This document shows positions 25,097 to 34,258 of a DNA stretch of 64,000 bases, in pieces; position 1 is the first letter of the stretch, and the number at the start of each line of letters is the position of its first letter. The DNA is taken from the NCBI GenBank assembly GCA_910577515.1, contig CAJTLW010000002.1, positions 1 through 64,000 on the forward strand, given 5' to 3'. Both the position numbers and the translations under genes were made by a program. A model generated the notes under the pieces. The model was not told where the DNA came from, ran no database searches, and worked only from the letters and a program-made list of their open reading frames with translations. This DNA is from an uncultured Vampirovibrio sp. (lineage in GTDB: Bacteria; Cyanobacteriota; Vampirovibrionia; Gastranaerophilales; Gastranaerophilaceae).

Positions 25097-27337
25097 TTAT
25101 TTTACATCTTCATTTCCGTCAATTTTCTTTTTATCTTTTTTGTCTTTGTCTTCACCCTCGGGCTTTTGAATATCTACATCAAAGATATTAAATTTATTAT
25201 CTTTATCTGCTTTTTTTGATGCTTCAAGTTCAAGTTTTGAATTTAATATTTGCCCCCAGGCGTTGCCGCTGTCGTACAAAGATGCAATGTTGCCAAATGC
25301 TATACTGCTTCCTCCTGTTTTTTTACCAGAAGTACCAGCTTCCGCTTTATCTATACTTTTGGCATCTTCATCGTGTTTTCTATGCCAAATATCGGCATAC
25401 TCTTTGGTCTCGCCGTTTTGAACAAATGTTGCACCTTCTTGTGTCATCAATTGGTTGCCCTTGCCGTCAAAATTATCTTCAAGATTGGTTTTATCCGTTT
25501 TTGCAAGGTTGATTTCCGTGATACCAAGCTCAGTTAATGTTTTGGTTTCATCGGTATATCCGCCCGCCTTGATACCGAAGCCAAAGTTTTCTTCAAGATA
25601 TTTGATATCGTTTTCATCTAATACCATATCATCTTCACCGTTTATGAGGCCTTCGCGCTCTGCAAATGCTTTTAGTGCTTCAAATCCGTCTTTATAACCG
25701 TCTTTAACACCGTCGCCGTCTAAATCTGTACCATCACCAAAGCATTCTGTGCCGTCTTCACCTGAAATGCCATCGCCATCTTTGTCAAAGACAAGCACAC
25801 CGTCGGCTGAATTATTGATTTTATCTAAAACGCCGTCGCCATCAATATCAAATTCAACAATTTCATCTGATGTTTGAACACCGTCGCCGTTTAAATCAAG
25901 AGACAGAGGTGACCATGTTTGATAGCAAGCCTGATAAGTTTTTACAGTGCCGCAATCATCCGCATAGAATACTTGTTTGCCATCTTGCGTGCAGGTGCCA
26001 AGCTTACTCCAGGTTCCGGGTGTAATACCGCCGTTTCCACAAGCAATGATATTGTAGCTTTCTTCTGTATATCCGTAATGTAAACGCACTAAGGAGTTAT
26101 CTCCTGCAGATGTTAGTTTTCCGGACATATCATAAATATGGTATTTGTTGTCATTTGCACCCGGTGCAAATATATATCTTGGTTCGCCGTTTTCAAGTTT
26201 TTCAAATAAATCAACACCCATTTCTTCAACAAGAGCATATTCTTCAGGTGATATCATTGCTTTTAAATCTTCAAGCTTTTTATCTTCTACAAGTTTATCT
26301 TCACCTTCCGGAGTTGTTTTTGAAGTGTAAGCTCCTGCATCGGTTTTTACATCTACGGTTTTTCTTGCCGCTTCAAGCTTTGCTGTTTTTTCGCCTAATT
26401 CTGTTGATTTTGTATCTTTTGAAGCTTCATCTGCCGCTATATTGGTTTTTAATGTTTCAACTTCTGTGTTTAATGTGTCGTATTGTGTTTGCAGGTTTGT
26501 AACATTTCTTTCTGCGCTTTGTACTTTTGCAGTTTGCGCTGTTATATCTATTTGTAATTTTCCCAAAGTTTTTAATACACTTGTTTCTTTAGAAGACAAT
26601 GTATCTATAAGAGAACTTAAGGCTGAGCTTTCAACTACACCTTCAAGTTTTCCCTGAAGATAATTATTCCAATTGCCGTCTTCTTCTTCATTGTATTCAG
26701 CAAGAGCCTTGTTGATTGCTGCCTGCTGCTTTTCTTTCATATCTTCTTCAAGACTTTTTGTTGCTTCCTGAATGGCTTCCTGAATACTATCGTATTCATC
26801 TTTATTTTTTTCATATTCTTTCTGAAGGTTATCTAAAACAAGTTTTTCAGCTTCAAGCGTTGCTTTTGCTTCGTCAAGTTCGTCTTTTTTGGCTGCAAGC
26901 TCTTTTTCTTTTTTTTCAAGCTCGGCTTTGCTTTCTTCAATTCTTTTATCAAGAGCTGCAATTTCTGCTTTAAGCGCTTTAACTTCATCTTCAAGGCCGC
27001 TTACCTCTTTATCGGATAAAGCTGTATCATCTTTCGCTTTTTCTGTACCTTCTGCTTTATCGGCGCTTTCAGCTGCTTCAACGGAACCGTCTTCTTTAAG
27101 GGTTAAGGAGCCGTCTAATAGGCCTGCAACAGTATCATCTGTTTCAGATATTTTAGCAAGCTGGTCCTCTGTAAAGCCAAGCAAAAGAGCATCATCCAAT
27201 AGCCCTTTTTCACCCTCATCTTCACCTGAATTAAATAAATCGATTAATTCACCCGCTTTGGTTTCGTCGCCTACTGCTTCTTTAATTTTACTAATTTGTG
27301 CATCAGTAAGCCCTGCACCGATTTTGTCTACCGCCAT
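25097..27337 (-). CDS. Large coiled-coil protein with calcium-binding loops (paralogue 2)
   Basis: A 746-residue paralogue of the protein at 13143, with the same order of parts: an N-terminal helical domain (LTDAQISKIKEAVGD..), a long Lys/Glu coiled coil (about 110-330), a globular domain (SPEEYALVEEMGVDLFEKLE..), calcium loops (DLNGDGVQTSD, DIDGDGVLDKI, DKDGDGISGED, DLDGDGVKDGYKD), then FGFGIKAGGY, GITEINLAKTDKT and YADIWHRK. The loop and C-terminal domains are near-identical to paralogue 1, while the coiled coil and Cys-containing segment diverge. The ATG at 27337 has GAAAGGA upstream. No signal peptide or RTX repeats are seen. Probably an abundant structural or surface protein; function unknown. 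Confidence 0.75.
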   Translation of the reverse strand: MAVDKIGAGLTDAQISKIKEAVGDETKAGELIDLFNSGEDEGEKGLLDDALLLGFTEDQLAKISETDDTVAGLLDGSLTLKEDGSVEAAESADKAEGTEKAKDDTALSDKEVSGLEDEVKALKAEIAALDKRIEESKAELEKKEKELAAKKDELDEAKATLEAEKLVLDNLQKEYEKNKDEYDSIQEAIQEATKSLEEDMKEKQQAAINKALAEYNEEEDGNWNNYLQGKLEGVVESSALSSLIDTLSSKETSVLKTLGKLQIDITAQTAKVQSAERNVTNLQTQYDTLNTEVETLKTNIAADEASKDTKSTELGEKTAKLEAARKTVDVKTDAGAYTSKTTPEGEDKLVEDKKLEDLKAMISPEEYALVEEMGVDLFEKLENGEPRYIFAPGANDNKYHIYDMSGKLTSAGDNSLVRLHYGYTEESYNIIACGNGGITPGTWSKLGTCTQDGKQVFYADDCGTVKTYQACYQTWSPLSLDLNGDGVQTSDEIVEFDIDGDGVLDKINNSADGVLVFDKDGDGISGEDGTECFGDGTDLDGDGVKDGYKDGFEALKAFAEREGLINGEDDMVLDENDIKYLEENFGFGIKAGGYTDETKTLTELGITEINLAKTDKTNLEDNFDGKGNQLMTQEGATFVQNGETKEYADIWHRKHDEDAKSIDKAEAGTSGKKTGGSSIAFGNIASLYDSGNAWGQILNSKLELEASKKADKDNKFNIFDVDIQKPEGEDKDKKDKKKIDGNEDVK

Positions 27338-27470
27338 ATAATATCCTTTCAAAGTTAGTCCTTGTTATTTTCTTATATCGGCAGTATTTATATAAATCTT
27401 TATAGAATGTTAAGAAGTGTGACAATAAAATTCTTGTGTTAAAAATATATCTATGGTTAAATGGTTTTAG

Positions 27471-27492
27471 CGCTTTTTAAATTTTAAAAGCG
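27471..27492 (+). promoter_or_regulatory. Hairpin upstream of ispH
   Basis: CGCTTTT and AAAAGCG form a 7-bp stem about 25 bases before the ispH start region. It could be a weak terminator or a 5'-leader structure affecting the unusual ispH start. Confidence 0.35.
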
Positions 27493-27518
27493 ACTCTATT
27501 AAAAGGATGTGAACCCAC

Positions 27519-28415
27519 ATTAACTCTACAAATATAAAAAATATTAAATTAGCCATTCATGCGGGGTTTTGTTACGGTGTAAAAAGAGCCGTTGAAACAA
27601 CTAAGAAATTAAAGCTTGAAAACCCTGATAAAGAAATTTATGTTTTGGGCGAATTGATTCACAATTCTCAGGTGATAAATGAACTTAATGAACTTGGGAT
27701 AAAAACTGTGGATGAATTGCCTGAAAATAGTGCGCCAAATAGTGCAATATGCGTAATCAGAAGCCATGGTGCCGGATATGATGTTTTTGAAGATATAAAA
27801 AATAAGGGTTATGAACTTGTTGATTTAACCTGTCCTGACGTAAAAAAAGTTCAGGATAGAGCAGTTCAGCTTGCCAAAGAAGATTATTTTGTAATAATTT
27901 TAGGGAAAGAAGAACACCCGGAAGTAGCTGCTATTATGGCGGATGCACAAAAATTTGCCAGAAACAAAGAAAGAGTTTATGTTGCAAAAAACCTTGATGC
28001 CCTAAAAGGCATTGAAGCCACAATTAAAAAAGAGCGTAAAATTGGTATTGTTATTCAAACAACACAAAGAATTGAATATTTAAAAGAAGTTTTAGACTAT
28101 CTTGCCCCTATTTCAAAAGAATTAAGGGTCATAAATACAATTTGCGCCTCTACTTCTTTAAGGCAAAATGAGGCAAAAGATTTAGCGAAAGAATCAGATT
28201 TAATGATAGTCGTAGGGTCTAAAAAAAGTGCAAATACTACACATTTGGCTGAAATTTTAACTCCTATCTGTGATACTATCCACATTGAGCGTGATATTGA
28301 ACTTGATAAATATAAAGAATTAATTCAAAATGCCCAAAATATAGGTGTTACAGCAGGAGCCTCAACACCTGATTACATTATAAATAAAGTATTAGAAAAA
28401 TTGAAAAATATATAA
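27519..28415 (+). CDS. ispH: 4-hydroxy-3-methylbut-2-enyl diphosphate reductase
   Basis: An iron-sulfur enzyme that makes IPP and DMAPP in the last step of the MEP pathway. Cluster ligands are in GFCYGVKRAV, VDLTCPDVKK and NTICASTSLRQ. The first lies upstream of the TTG at 27645, so the gene must start earlier. In frame there is a TGA at 27510 and no ATG, GTG or TTG between it and the essential Cys. ATT at 27519, 12 bases after AAAAGG, is the best candidate and gives 298 residues, normal for the family. A small sequence error is the alternative. rpsA follows 19 bases later; ispH-S1 fusions and linkages are known in clostridia. Confidence 0.85.
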   Translation: MNSTNIKNIKLAIHAGFCYGVKRAVETTKKLKLENPDKEIYVLGELIHNSQVINELNELGIKTVDELPENSAPNSAICVIRSHGAGYDVFEDIKNKGYELVDLTCPDVKKVQDRAVQLAKEDYFVIILGKEEHPEVAAIMADAQKFARNKERVYVAKNLDALKGIEATIKKERKIGIVIQTTQRIEYLKEVLDYLAPISKELRVINTICASTSLRQNEAKDLAKESDLMIVVGSKKSANTTHLAEILTPICDTIHIERDIELDKYKELIQNAQNIGVTAGASTPDYIINKVLEKLKNI

Positions 28416-28434
28416 ACGAAAGGAAAAATAAAAA

Positions 28435-29538
28435 ATGACACAAAAAGAAATGATGAGTGCCGAAGAATTTGAAAAAATGCTTCAAGACTCATACACCTAC
28501 AAATTAAACGTGGCAGACGTTGTTAAAGGCGTTGCCGTAAAGAAAGAAAAAGACGGTTATCTTGTTGATATCGGTGCTAAAACAGAAGCTTTTCTTCCGA
28601 TTAAAGAAGTTATTAATTTCCCTGAACAAAATCCGGATGAATTAATTAAACTTTGGGAAGAAAAAGAATTCTACGTTATGAAAGACGAAGAAGATGATGA
28701 AGTAGCAACGCTTTCATTAAAGAAATTATCATGCGCACAAGCTTGGCAAAAGCTTTCAGAATTAAAGAATGCAAATGAAAATGTTATGGCAAAAGTTGTT
28801 TCCTCTGTTAAAGGCGGTCTTATCGCTGAAATCGAAGGTCTTAGAGGTTTTGTTCCATCTTCACAATTAAGAACAGGCTCACCTCTAGATACTCAAATTG
28901 GTCAAGAAATTGAAGTTAAAATTCTTGAAGCCGACCCCAAAAGAAACAAGCTTATCCTATCTCAAAGACAAGTTTACACACAACAAAGAGAACTTGTTGC
29001 AGATGAAGTTATATCAAGACTTGCGGTTGATCAAATCGTTGAAGGTGAAATTGTTAGAATTGCAGACTTCGGCGCATTTGTTGATATCGATGGTATTGAC
29101 GGCCTTCTTCCAATCTCTGAAATTAGCTGGGAAAGAATTAAACACCCATCCGATGTTGTGACTTTGGGTCAAAAAATTCAGGTTAAAGTTATTAAAATTG
29201 ATGAAGAACTTAAAAGAATCAGCCTTTCTCTTAAGAGAATGGGTGCAAACCCTTGGGATGAAATCGTTGATAAATTAAAAGAAGGCGATATTATTGAAGG
29301 AACAATCAATAAAATCACATCTTTTGGTGCATTTATCAATATTTACCCGGGCGTTGAAGCTTTGCTTCCGTCTTCTGAAATTTCAGAAGAATTTGTAAAC
29401 GTGCAGAACATGTTCTCTTTGGGCGACAAAGTTGAAGTTTTAATCAAAAAATTCACACCTCAAGAACACAGAATTGGTCTTTCAATTAAAGATATTAAAG
29501 CAGCACGTGAAGCTCAATCTGCTGAAAGTGCAGAATAG
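28435..29538 (+). CDS. rpsA: Ribosomal protein S1 (four S1 domains)
   Basis: A 367-residue RNA-binding protein of the 30S subunit that helps unwind and place mRNA. Four OB-fold S1 motifs start at about residues 24, 108, 195 and 280; the last two are most typical (EGEIVRIADFGAFVDIDGID, EGTINKITSFGAFINIYPGV). Shorter than the six-domain enterobacterial S1. A strong site, GAAAGGA, precedes the ATG. Co-directional with ispH and dtd. Confidence 0.93.
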   Translation: MTQKEMMSAEEFEKMLQDSYTYKLNVADVVKGVAVKKEKDGYLVDIGAKTEAFLPIKEVINFPEQNPDELIKLWEEKEFYVMKDEEDDEVATLSLKKLSCAQAWQKLSELKNANENVMAKVVSSVKGGLIAEIEGLRGFVPSSQLRTGSPLDTQIGQEIEVKILEADPKRNKLILSQRQVYTQQRELVADEVISRLAVDQIVEGEIVRIADFGAFVDIDGIDGLLPISEISWERIKHPSDVVTLGQKIQVKVIKIDEELKRISLSLKRMGANPWDEIVDKLKEGDIIEGTINKITSFGAFINIYPGVEALLPSSEISEEFVNVQNMFSLGDKVEVLIKKFTPQEHRIGLSIKDIKAAREAQSAESAE

Positions 29539-29555
29539 CGGTAATACCGGTTGTC

Positions 29556-29576
29556 ATTCTGAATTTGTTTCAGAAT
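29556..29576. repeat. Short palindromic repeat, dispersed-repeat type
   Basis: ATTCTGAA and TTCAGAAT flank TTTGT within GTCATTCTGAATTTGTTTCA. Near-identical TGTCATTCTGAA...TTCAGAATCT palindromes occur as dispersed repeats in many unrelated bacterial genomes. Only one copy is seen here. It may also act as an mRNA stem between rpsA and dtd. Confidence 0.5.
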
Positions 29577-29595
29577 CTTGAACCAAGGAAATTCT

Positions 29596-30081
29596 ATGAA
29601 ATTTGTAATTCAAAGAGTTAAAGAGGCAGGCGTTTCTATTGATGGAAGCGCCTATTCCTCAATAAATAAAGGATTTTTAATCCTTTTTTGCGCTGAAAAA
29701 GAAGATGAAAAAGGCGGAGAATTCAGCGGGAAGAGGCTTGATTTGGATGGACTTTTAGACTATTTTGTCAATAAAATTTTAAAACTAAGAATTTTTGAAG
29801 ATGAAAACGGAAAGATGAACCGCTCTATAAGTGATATTAATGGTGAAATCCTTGTAGTATCCCAGTTTACGCTTGCTGCCAACTGCAAAAAAGGCACCCG
29901 CCCTAGCTTTGATAGCGCTATGGAGCCAGAAGCTGCTAAAAAAACCTATGAAAGTTTTGTTTTAAAACTCAACAATGCTGCTCTTGCTGGTGAAATAAAA
30001 AGTGTTCAGACAGGTGTTTTTGCTGCAAATATGCAGGTTTTTCTGATAAATGACGGCCCTGTTACGATTTTATTGTCTTAA
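29596..30081 (+). CDS. dtd: D-aminoacyl-tRNA deacylase
   Basis: A 161-residue DTD enzyme that removes D-amino acids (and Gly from tRNA-Ala) from mischarged tRNAs. Motifs are MKFVIQRVKEAGVSIDG at the N-terminus, LVVSQFTLAA with the SQxT active site, and TGVFAANMQVFLINDGPVT, where the usual GxFGAxMxVxLxNDGPVT carries Ala for Gly. The ATG at 29596 has AAGGAA upstream. Slightly longer than usual owing to an insert near residues 40-55. Confidence 0.93.
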   Translation: MKFVIQRVKEAGVSIDGSAYSSINKGFLILFCAEKEDEKGGEFSGKRLDLDGLLDYFVNKILKLRIFEDENGKMNRSISDINGEILVVSQFTLAANCKKGTRPSFDSAMEPEAAKKTYESFVLKLNNAALAGEIKSVQTGVFAANMQVFLINDGPVTILLS

Positions 30082-30152
30082 TTTATATTCATATAAATTT
30101 ACACACTTTATTATATACAACCATCCAAAAATAGTGTAAAATTATAAAAAGT

Positions 30153-31547
30153 ATGCTAGAAAAATTTACACAAAAAGCTATAGATATAGTGCAGAACGCA
30201 CAAATTCAGGCAGGAAATTTCGGTTCGGATAAGGTATATTCTGAACACATTTTGCTTGCTTTAGCCTTGAATAACAAAGGTGTTGAGGCAAAATTAATAG
30301 GCGCTGAAAAAATTAATCAGGATGATTTAATCGATTTTATTAATAAAAAAATATCTTCCAAAAGAAAACCCAAAATGCGCGAATATATTTCGTTTTCAGC
30401 CAGTGCTAAAAGTATTTTGGAAAAATCTGTTGAAATTGCAAGACAGTATAATAATGCTCTTATAATGCCCGCACACATTGCTCTTGCGGTATTTTTCTCT
30501 AAAAATTCAGGCGCCTATGAAATTTTAAAAGAATTTGATATTGACGAAGAAAAAATCGTAAGCAGTCTTTGCCGCCTGATTGAGAAGAATTCAGGCAAAA
30601 CCTATTATAAACACCCCGAGAAACAGGAAATACAAAATCCGGCTTTTGCGAATATCGATAATCTTTTGGATGAACATACGGTAGCAAATCTCTTGAAAAC
30701 CGCACAGTCAAAGCTTTCTACAATGGGTTATGAAATTTTGGGAACAGAGCAGATAATTCAATCTATTTTAGATAATCCAGATAATTCCATTACTAAAATT
30801 CTCGAAACCTATGGTATATCCAAAGAAAGTTTTGATAACGAATTAAAAAATTTTTCAGACAGAAATGAAGAATATGGTGAGAGAAAAATTATTTTCACCC
30901 CTAATGCTTTCAGGGCAATGCTTGTAAGCCTTGATGCAGCTAGGGAAACAGGCTCTGTTGAAATTCGGCCTGAACATATTGTTTTGGGTATTTTAAGGTC
31001 TAAAAAAGGTATAGCATACAGGATTTTTGACAAGTTATCAAACCACAGCCTGAATTTTGAAGAAACCATCTTAAAGGATATAAATTCTGCTTCAGACATC
31101 CCCGAAACCCTTGCTATACTTCGTTTTGGCAAAGCTGAAGCCGCAAATTTCAATAAGAAAACCGTCGGCACAGAAATGATTTTACTTGGCATCTTAAGCC
31201 AGCAAAATATTGGCTATGAAGTGCTGAAAAAGCTTGGTATAGGCTTAAAAGACGCAAGGCGTGAGGTGGAAAGTCTTGTCGGGTATGGTATTGAAGAAAA
31301 CAATAATGGTTTTGAATACTCGCTTCGTGCAAAGAAAATGCTTGATATAGCCTATTGTGCGGCAAAAAGGCACGGCAAAACAAAAATTGGGGCAGAGCAT
31401 TTGTTGTATGCAATTACAAAACAGCCTGATTGCCTTGCTATGAAAGTGTTAGAAAACCTTGGAACAGATGTATTAGAGATAAAACAAGGTATTTTGCAGG
31501 AACTAAACCCTGAAACCATCAATAGACAAGGCTTAGAAGGTTTTTAA
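30153..31547 (+). CDS. Stand-alone Clp N-domain repeat protein
   Basis: A 464-residue protein made of about six Clp repeat units, that is three consecutive ClpA/ClpC-type N-domains. Units begin near residues 5, 80, 175, 248, 325 and 395, each with a helix and the pattern [GT]xEHI[LV]L[AG] (SDKVYSEHILLAL, IRPEHIVLGIL, IGAEHLLYAI). No AAA+ ATPase, Walker motif or zinc finger follows. In Clp ATPases this domain binds substrates and adaptors such as ClpS or MecB partners. A free array may act as an adaptor, decoy or substrate scaffold. The gene has no ribosome site and may be leaderless. The 3' end overlaps pcrA by 15 bases. Confidence 0.8.
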   Translation: MLEKFTQKAIDIVQNAQIQAGNFGSDKVYSEHILLALALNNKGVEAKLIGAEKINQDDLIDFINKKISSKRKPKMREYISFSASAKSILEKSVEIARQYNNALIMPAHIALAVFFSKNSGAYEILKEFDIDEEKIVSSLCRLIEKNSGKTYYKHPEKQEIQNPAFANIDNLLDEHTVANLLKTAQSKLSTMGYEILGTEQIIQSILDNPDNSITKILETYGISKESFDNELKNFSDRNEEYGERKIIFTPNAFRAMLVSLDAARETGSVEIRPEHIVLGILRSKKGIAYRIFDKLSNHSLNFEETILKDINSASDIPETLAILRFGKAEAANFNKKTVGTEMILLGILSQQNIGYEVLKKLGIGLKDARREVESLVGYGIEENNNGFEYSLRAKKMLDIAYCAAKRHGKTKIGAEHLLYAITKQPDCLAMKVLENLGTDVLEIKQGILQELNPETINRQGLEGF

Positions 31548-34154
31548 AGCACCCAAAGAAGCATCCAGAGTTTTAATTCCTGCTTTTGTAAATTCAACGG
31601 TATACTGGGTAACGCTGCCTGTAGTCTCGCTTTTTAGGATATGACCCACGCCAAACTGTTGGTGGAAAACCCTTGTGCCTTCTCTGAATGTTTTATAAGC
31701 TGTCATAGCTTGGTTTTGCGGTGTTTTGGCTCTTTCTTTGCATTTTGCGATAATATCTTTTATGTCAACTTCTGCTTCAGGTGAAGATTTTTTAGAATTT
31801 ATGTTTAAATTTTTGTCTGTGGTTTTTTCGAAATTTTCAGTTTTTTGTTTTTTTACAACAAAGTTTTTTGCCTCAGTTCTTTGCACCTCTTGTTTTTGCA
31901 CACCATCAGACGCGGCAGAAGCTGTATTTTTGGATTTTTTTATCCTCGCAATGCTTGAAAGTAAAGAACCGCCTTTATTTGACGTTGTTGTTGCTCCGCT
32001 ATTTCCACCACTGTAATTATTTGAGGTGTTTTTCTTTTCGCCGTATGATGATTTTTTACTAAAATCATTCTTATAACGTCCATAATCCCTGTTATCAATA
32101 TCTTTTGATAATTTAGAACCGCCCCATCCGTTGTTATACGCAGTTTTTACGCTATCTTCGTCAGCTTTTATAAGATTGGCGGGGATTTCCTCAATAAACC
32201 TTGATGGCGGGAAAAATTTTATATCGCCCCAAACACGCCTTCTTTGCGCCCAGGTAAGGAAAAGCTGCTCCTTAGCACGTGTAATCCCAACGTACATAAG
32301 CCTTCTCTCTTCTTCAAGTTCTGAAGAATTCTCATATTGGCCTATAGAACGTGCATTCGGGAACATCCCTTCTTCCAAACCTGATAAAAATATGACAGGA
32401 TACTCAAGACCCTTTGCAGCGTGAAGTGTCATAAGGGTTACAGACTTTTCAGTATCCTTAACTTCATCAATATCTGATACAAGCGCCACTTGGGTTAGGA
32501 AATTTCCTAGCGCCCCAAGGTCTTCAGCTTCATCTTCAAATTCAATTTCATCAAGCTCAAATTCTCTTACAACGTTTACAAATTCCTGCAAGTTTTCAAG
32601 CCTGGATTGGTTTTCAACCGTATCTTCTGCTTTTAATTCAGCTAAATACCCGGAATATTCAAGAGTGTGGCTTACAAATTCAGATAATTCCATAGAATTT
32701 TGCGATGAAATCAAATTGCTGATAGTATCCCGAAAACCCGTGAGTAGTGCCTTATGACGCGCGCTGAAATCTTCTTGGCTATCAATATTGTTTAATATCT
32801 CAAATATCGATAAACCTTCTTTATCAGCGAGTTCTGCCAGTTTTTTTACCGTAGTATCGCCAATACCACGCTTAGGCACATTTATAATACGCCTCAAACT
32901 CTGATTATCATTGGGGTTATAGATTAATTTTAAATAGGCAATAATATTCTTAATTTCTTTTCTTTCATAAAACCTCAAACCCCCAACAATCTTGTAGGGC
33001 AAGGAGTTTGACATCAAAGCTTCTTCAATTCCTCTTGATTGGGCGTTTGTGCGGTATAAAACCGCCATATCCTCGTAAGGCACGCCGCTATTAAACAACT
33101 GCCTGATTTTTTTTGCAATATAGATGCTTTCTTCATAATCAGATTCTGCTTCATAAGTTAAAATCGGCTCCCCGTCGCCCTTTGTGGAATAAAGGTTTTT
33201 GTCTAAACGTTCCGAATTATTTACTATGACTGCATTTGCGGCATTTAAAATATTTCCTGTTGAGCGGTAATTTTTTTCAAGTTTTATAAGTTTTGAATTC
33301 GGGTAATCCTTCTGAAAACCAAGTATAATCTTGTAATCCGCCCCACGCCAGCTGTAAATTGATTGGTCAACATCACCTACCGCACAAAGGCTTGTACCAA
33401 TAGTTTCAGCCTTTTTATCATTGTATAACATACGAATAAGCTTATATTGAGCCTTGTTTGTATCCTGAAACTCATCTGTAAGAATGTGTTTAAACCTTCT
33501 TGCGTAATTTTCCCGTACAAGCTCATTATCAGCCAAAAGCTTCACACAAAGCATAAGCATATCGTCAAAATCCAGAGCATTGTTGATTGCAAGCTGTTTT
33601 TCGTATTCATAATAAACTTCTGAAATTTTTTCGCTTTTGTAATCCCGCGCGGCCGAAGCAAAGGCAAAAGCGTCCTGCAAGTTGTTTTTTGCGTTTGAAA
33701 TTATTGATTTTATAAGCTTAACATCGTAAATTTTTTCATCTAAATTGAATTTTTTAATGGCATTTTTTAAAACTGTTTTTGTGTCTGTATCGTCGTATAT
33801 AACGTAGTTGTTGCCCCATTGTCTGCCGTCTTTTGTCTTATATTTATCAAGGTCGCGCCTTAAAATTCGCCCTGCAATGCTATGAAAGGTGCCAACCCAC
33901 ATTTTTTTAACGGTTTCTTCGCCAAGATAAGCTGAAAGCCTTGCGCTCATTTCTTTTGCGGCTTTATTTGTAAATGTAACAGCTAAAATTTCAAATGGAT
34001 TAACACCAGAATGCACTAAATTCGCTATTCTTGAGGTTAAAACCTTTGTTTTACCGGATCCTGCGCCTGCTAAAACCAAAATTGGCCCGTTTTGCTCCAA
34101 AACGGCATGGGATTGTTCTTCATTTAACCCCTTTAAAAAAGCTATATCCTGCAT
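31533..34154 (-). CDS. pcrA: UvrD/PcrA-type DNA helicase
   Basis: An 873-residue superfamily 1A helicase that translocates 3'-5' and removes RecA or RNA polymerase from DNA. Motifs are LNEEQSHAVL (Q), LAGAGSGKTKVLT (I), FTNKAAKEM (Ia), DEFQDTNKAQ (II), VGDVDQSIYSWRGA (III), YRSTGNIL (IV), LMTLHAAKGLEYPVIFLSG (V) and EERRLMYVGITRAKEQL (VI). Residues about 690-800 are a disordered, Lys/Ser-rich linker. The C-terminal 60 residues (FHQQFGVGHIL) form the Tudor-like domain that binds RNA polymerase in PcrA. Confidence 0.95.
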   Translation of the reverse strand: MQDIAFLKGLNEEQSHAVLEQNGPILVLAGAGSGKTKVLTSRIANLVHSGVNPFEILAVTFTNKAAKEMSARLSAYLGEETVKKMWVGTFHSIAGRILRRDLDKYKTKDGRQWGNNYVIYDDTDTKTVLKNAIKKFNLDEKIYDVKLIKSIISNAKNNLQDAFAFASAARDYKSEKISEVYYEYEKQLAINNALDFDDMLMLCVKLLADNELVRENYARRFKHILTDEFQDTNKAQYKLIRMLYNDKKAETIGTSLCAVGDVDQSIYSWRGADYKIILGFQKDYPNSKLIKLEKNYRSTGNILNAANAVIVNNSERLDKNLYSTKGDGEPILTYEAESDYEESIYIAKKIRQLFNSGVPYEDMAVLYRTNAQSRGIEEALMSNSLPYKIVGGLRFYERKEIKNIIAYLKLIYNPNDNQSLRRIINVPKRGIGDTTVKKLAELADKEGLSIFEILNNIDSQEDFSARHKALLTGFRDTISNLISSQNSMELSEFVSHTLEYSGYLAELKAEDTVENQSRLENLQEFVNVVREFELDEIEFEDEAEDLGALGNFLTQVALVSDIDEVKDTEKSVTLMTLHAAKGLEYPVIFLSGLEEGMFPNARSIGQYENSSELEEERRLMYVGITRAKEQLFLTWAQRRRVWGDIKFFPPSRFIEEIPANLIKADEDSVKTAYNNGWGGSKLSKDIDNRDYGRYKNDFSKKSSYGEKKNTSNNYSGGNSGATTTSNKGGSLLSSIARIKKSKNTASAASDGVQKQEVQRTEAKNFVVKKQKTENFEKTTDKNLNINSKKSSPEAEVDIKDIIAKCKERAKTPQNQAMTAYKTFREGTRVFHQQFGVGHILKSETTGSVTQYTVEFTKAGIKTLDASLGALKTF

Positions 34155-34258
34155 TGCTGTTGTGTTTCCTGCTCCTGCTATTTATCCCGTTTAATAAAAA
34201 ATAGTCAAAATTAAAAAAATATGATATTATTATAATACAAAAAAATATTAAGGAAAAT

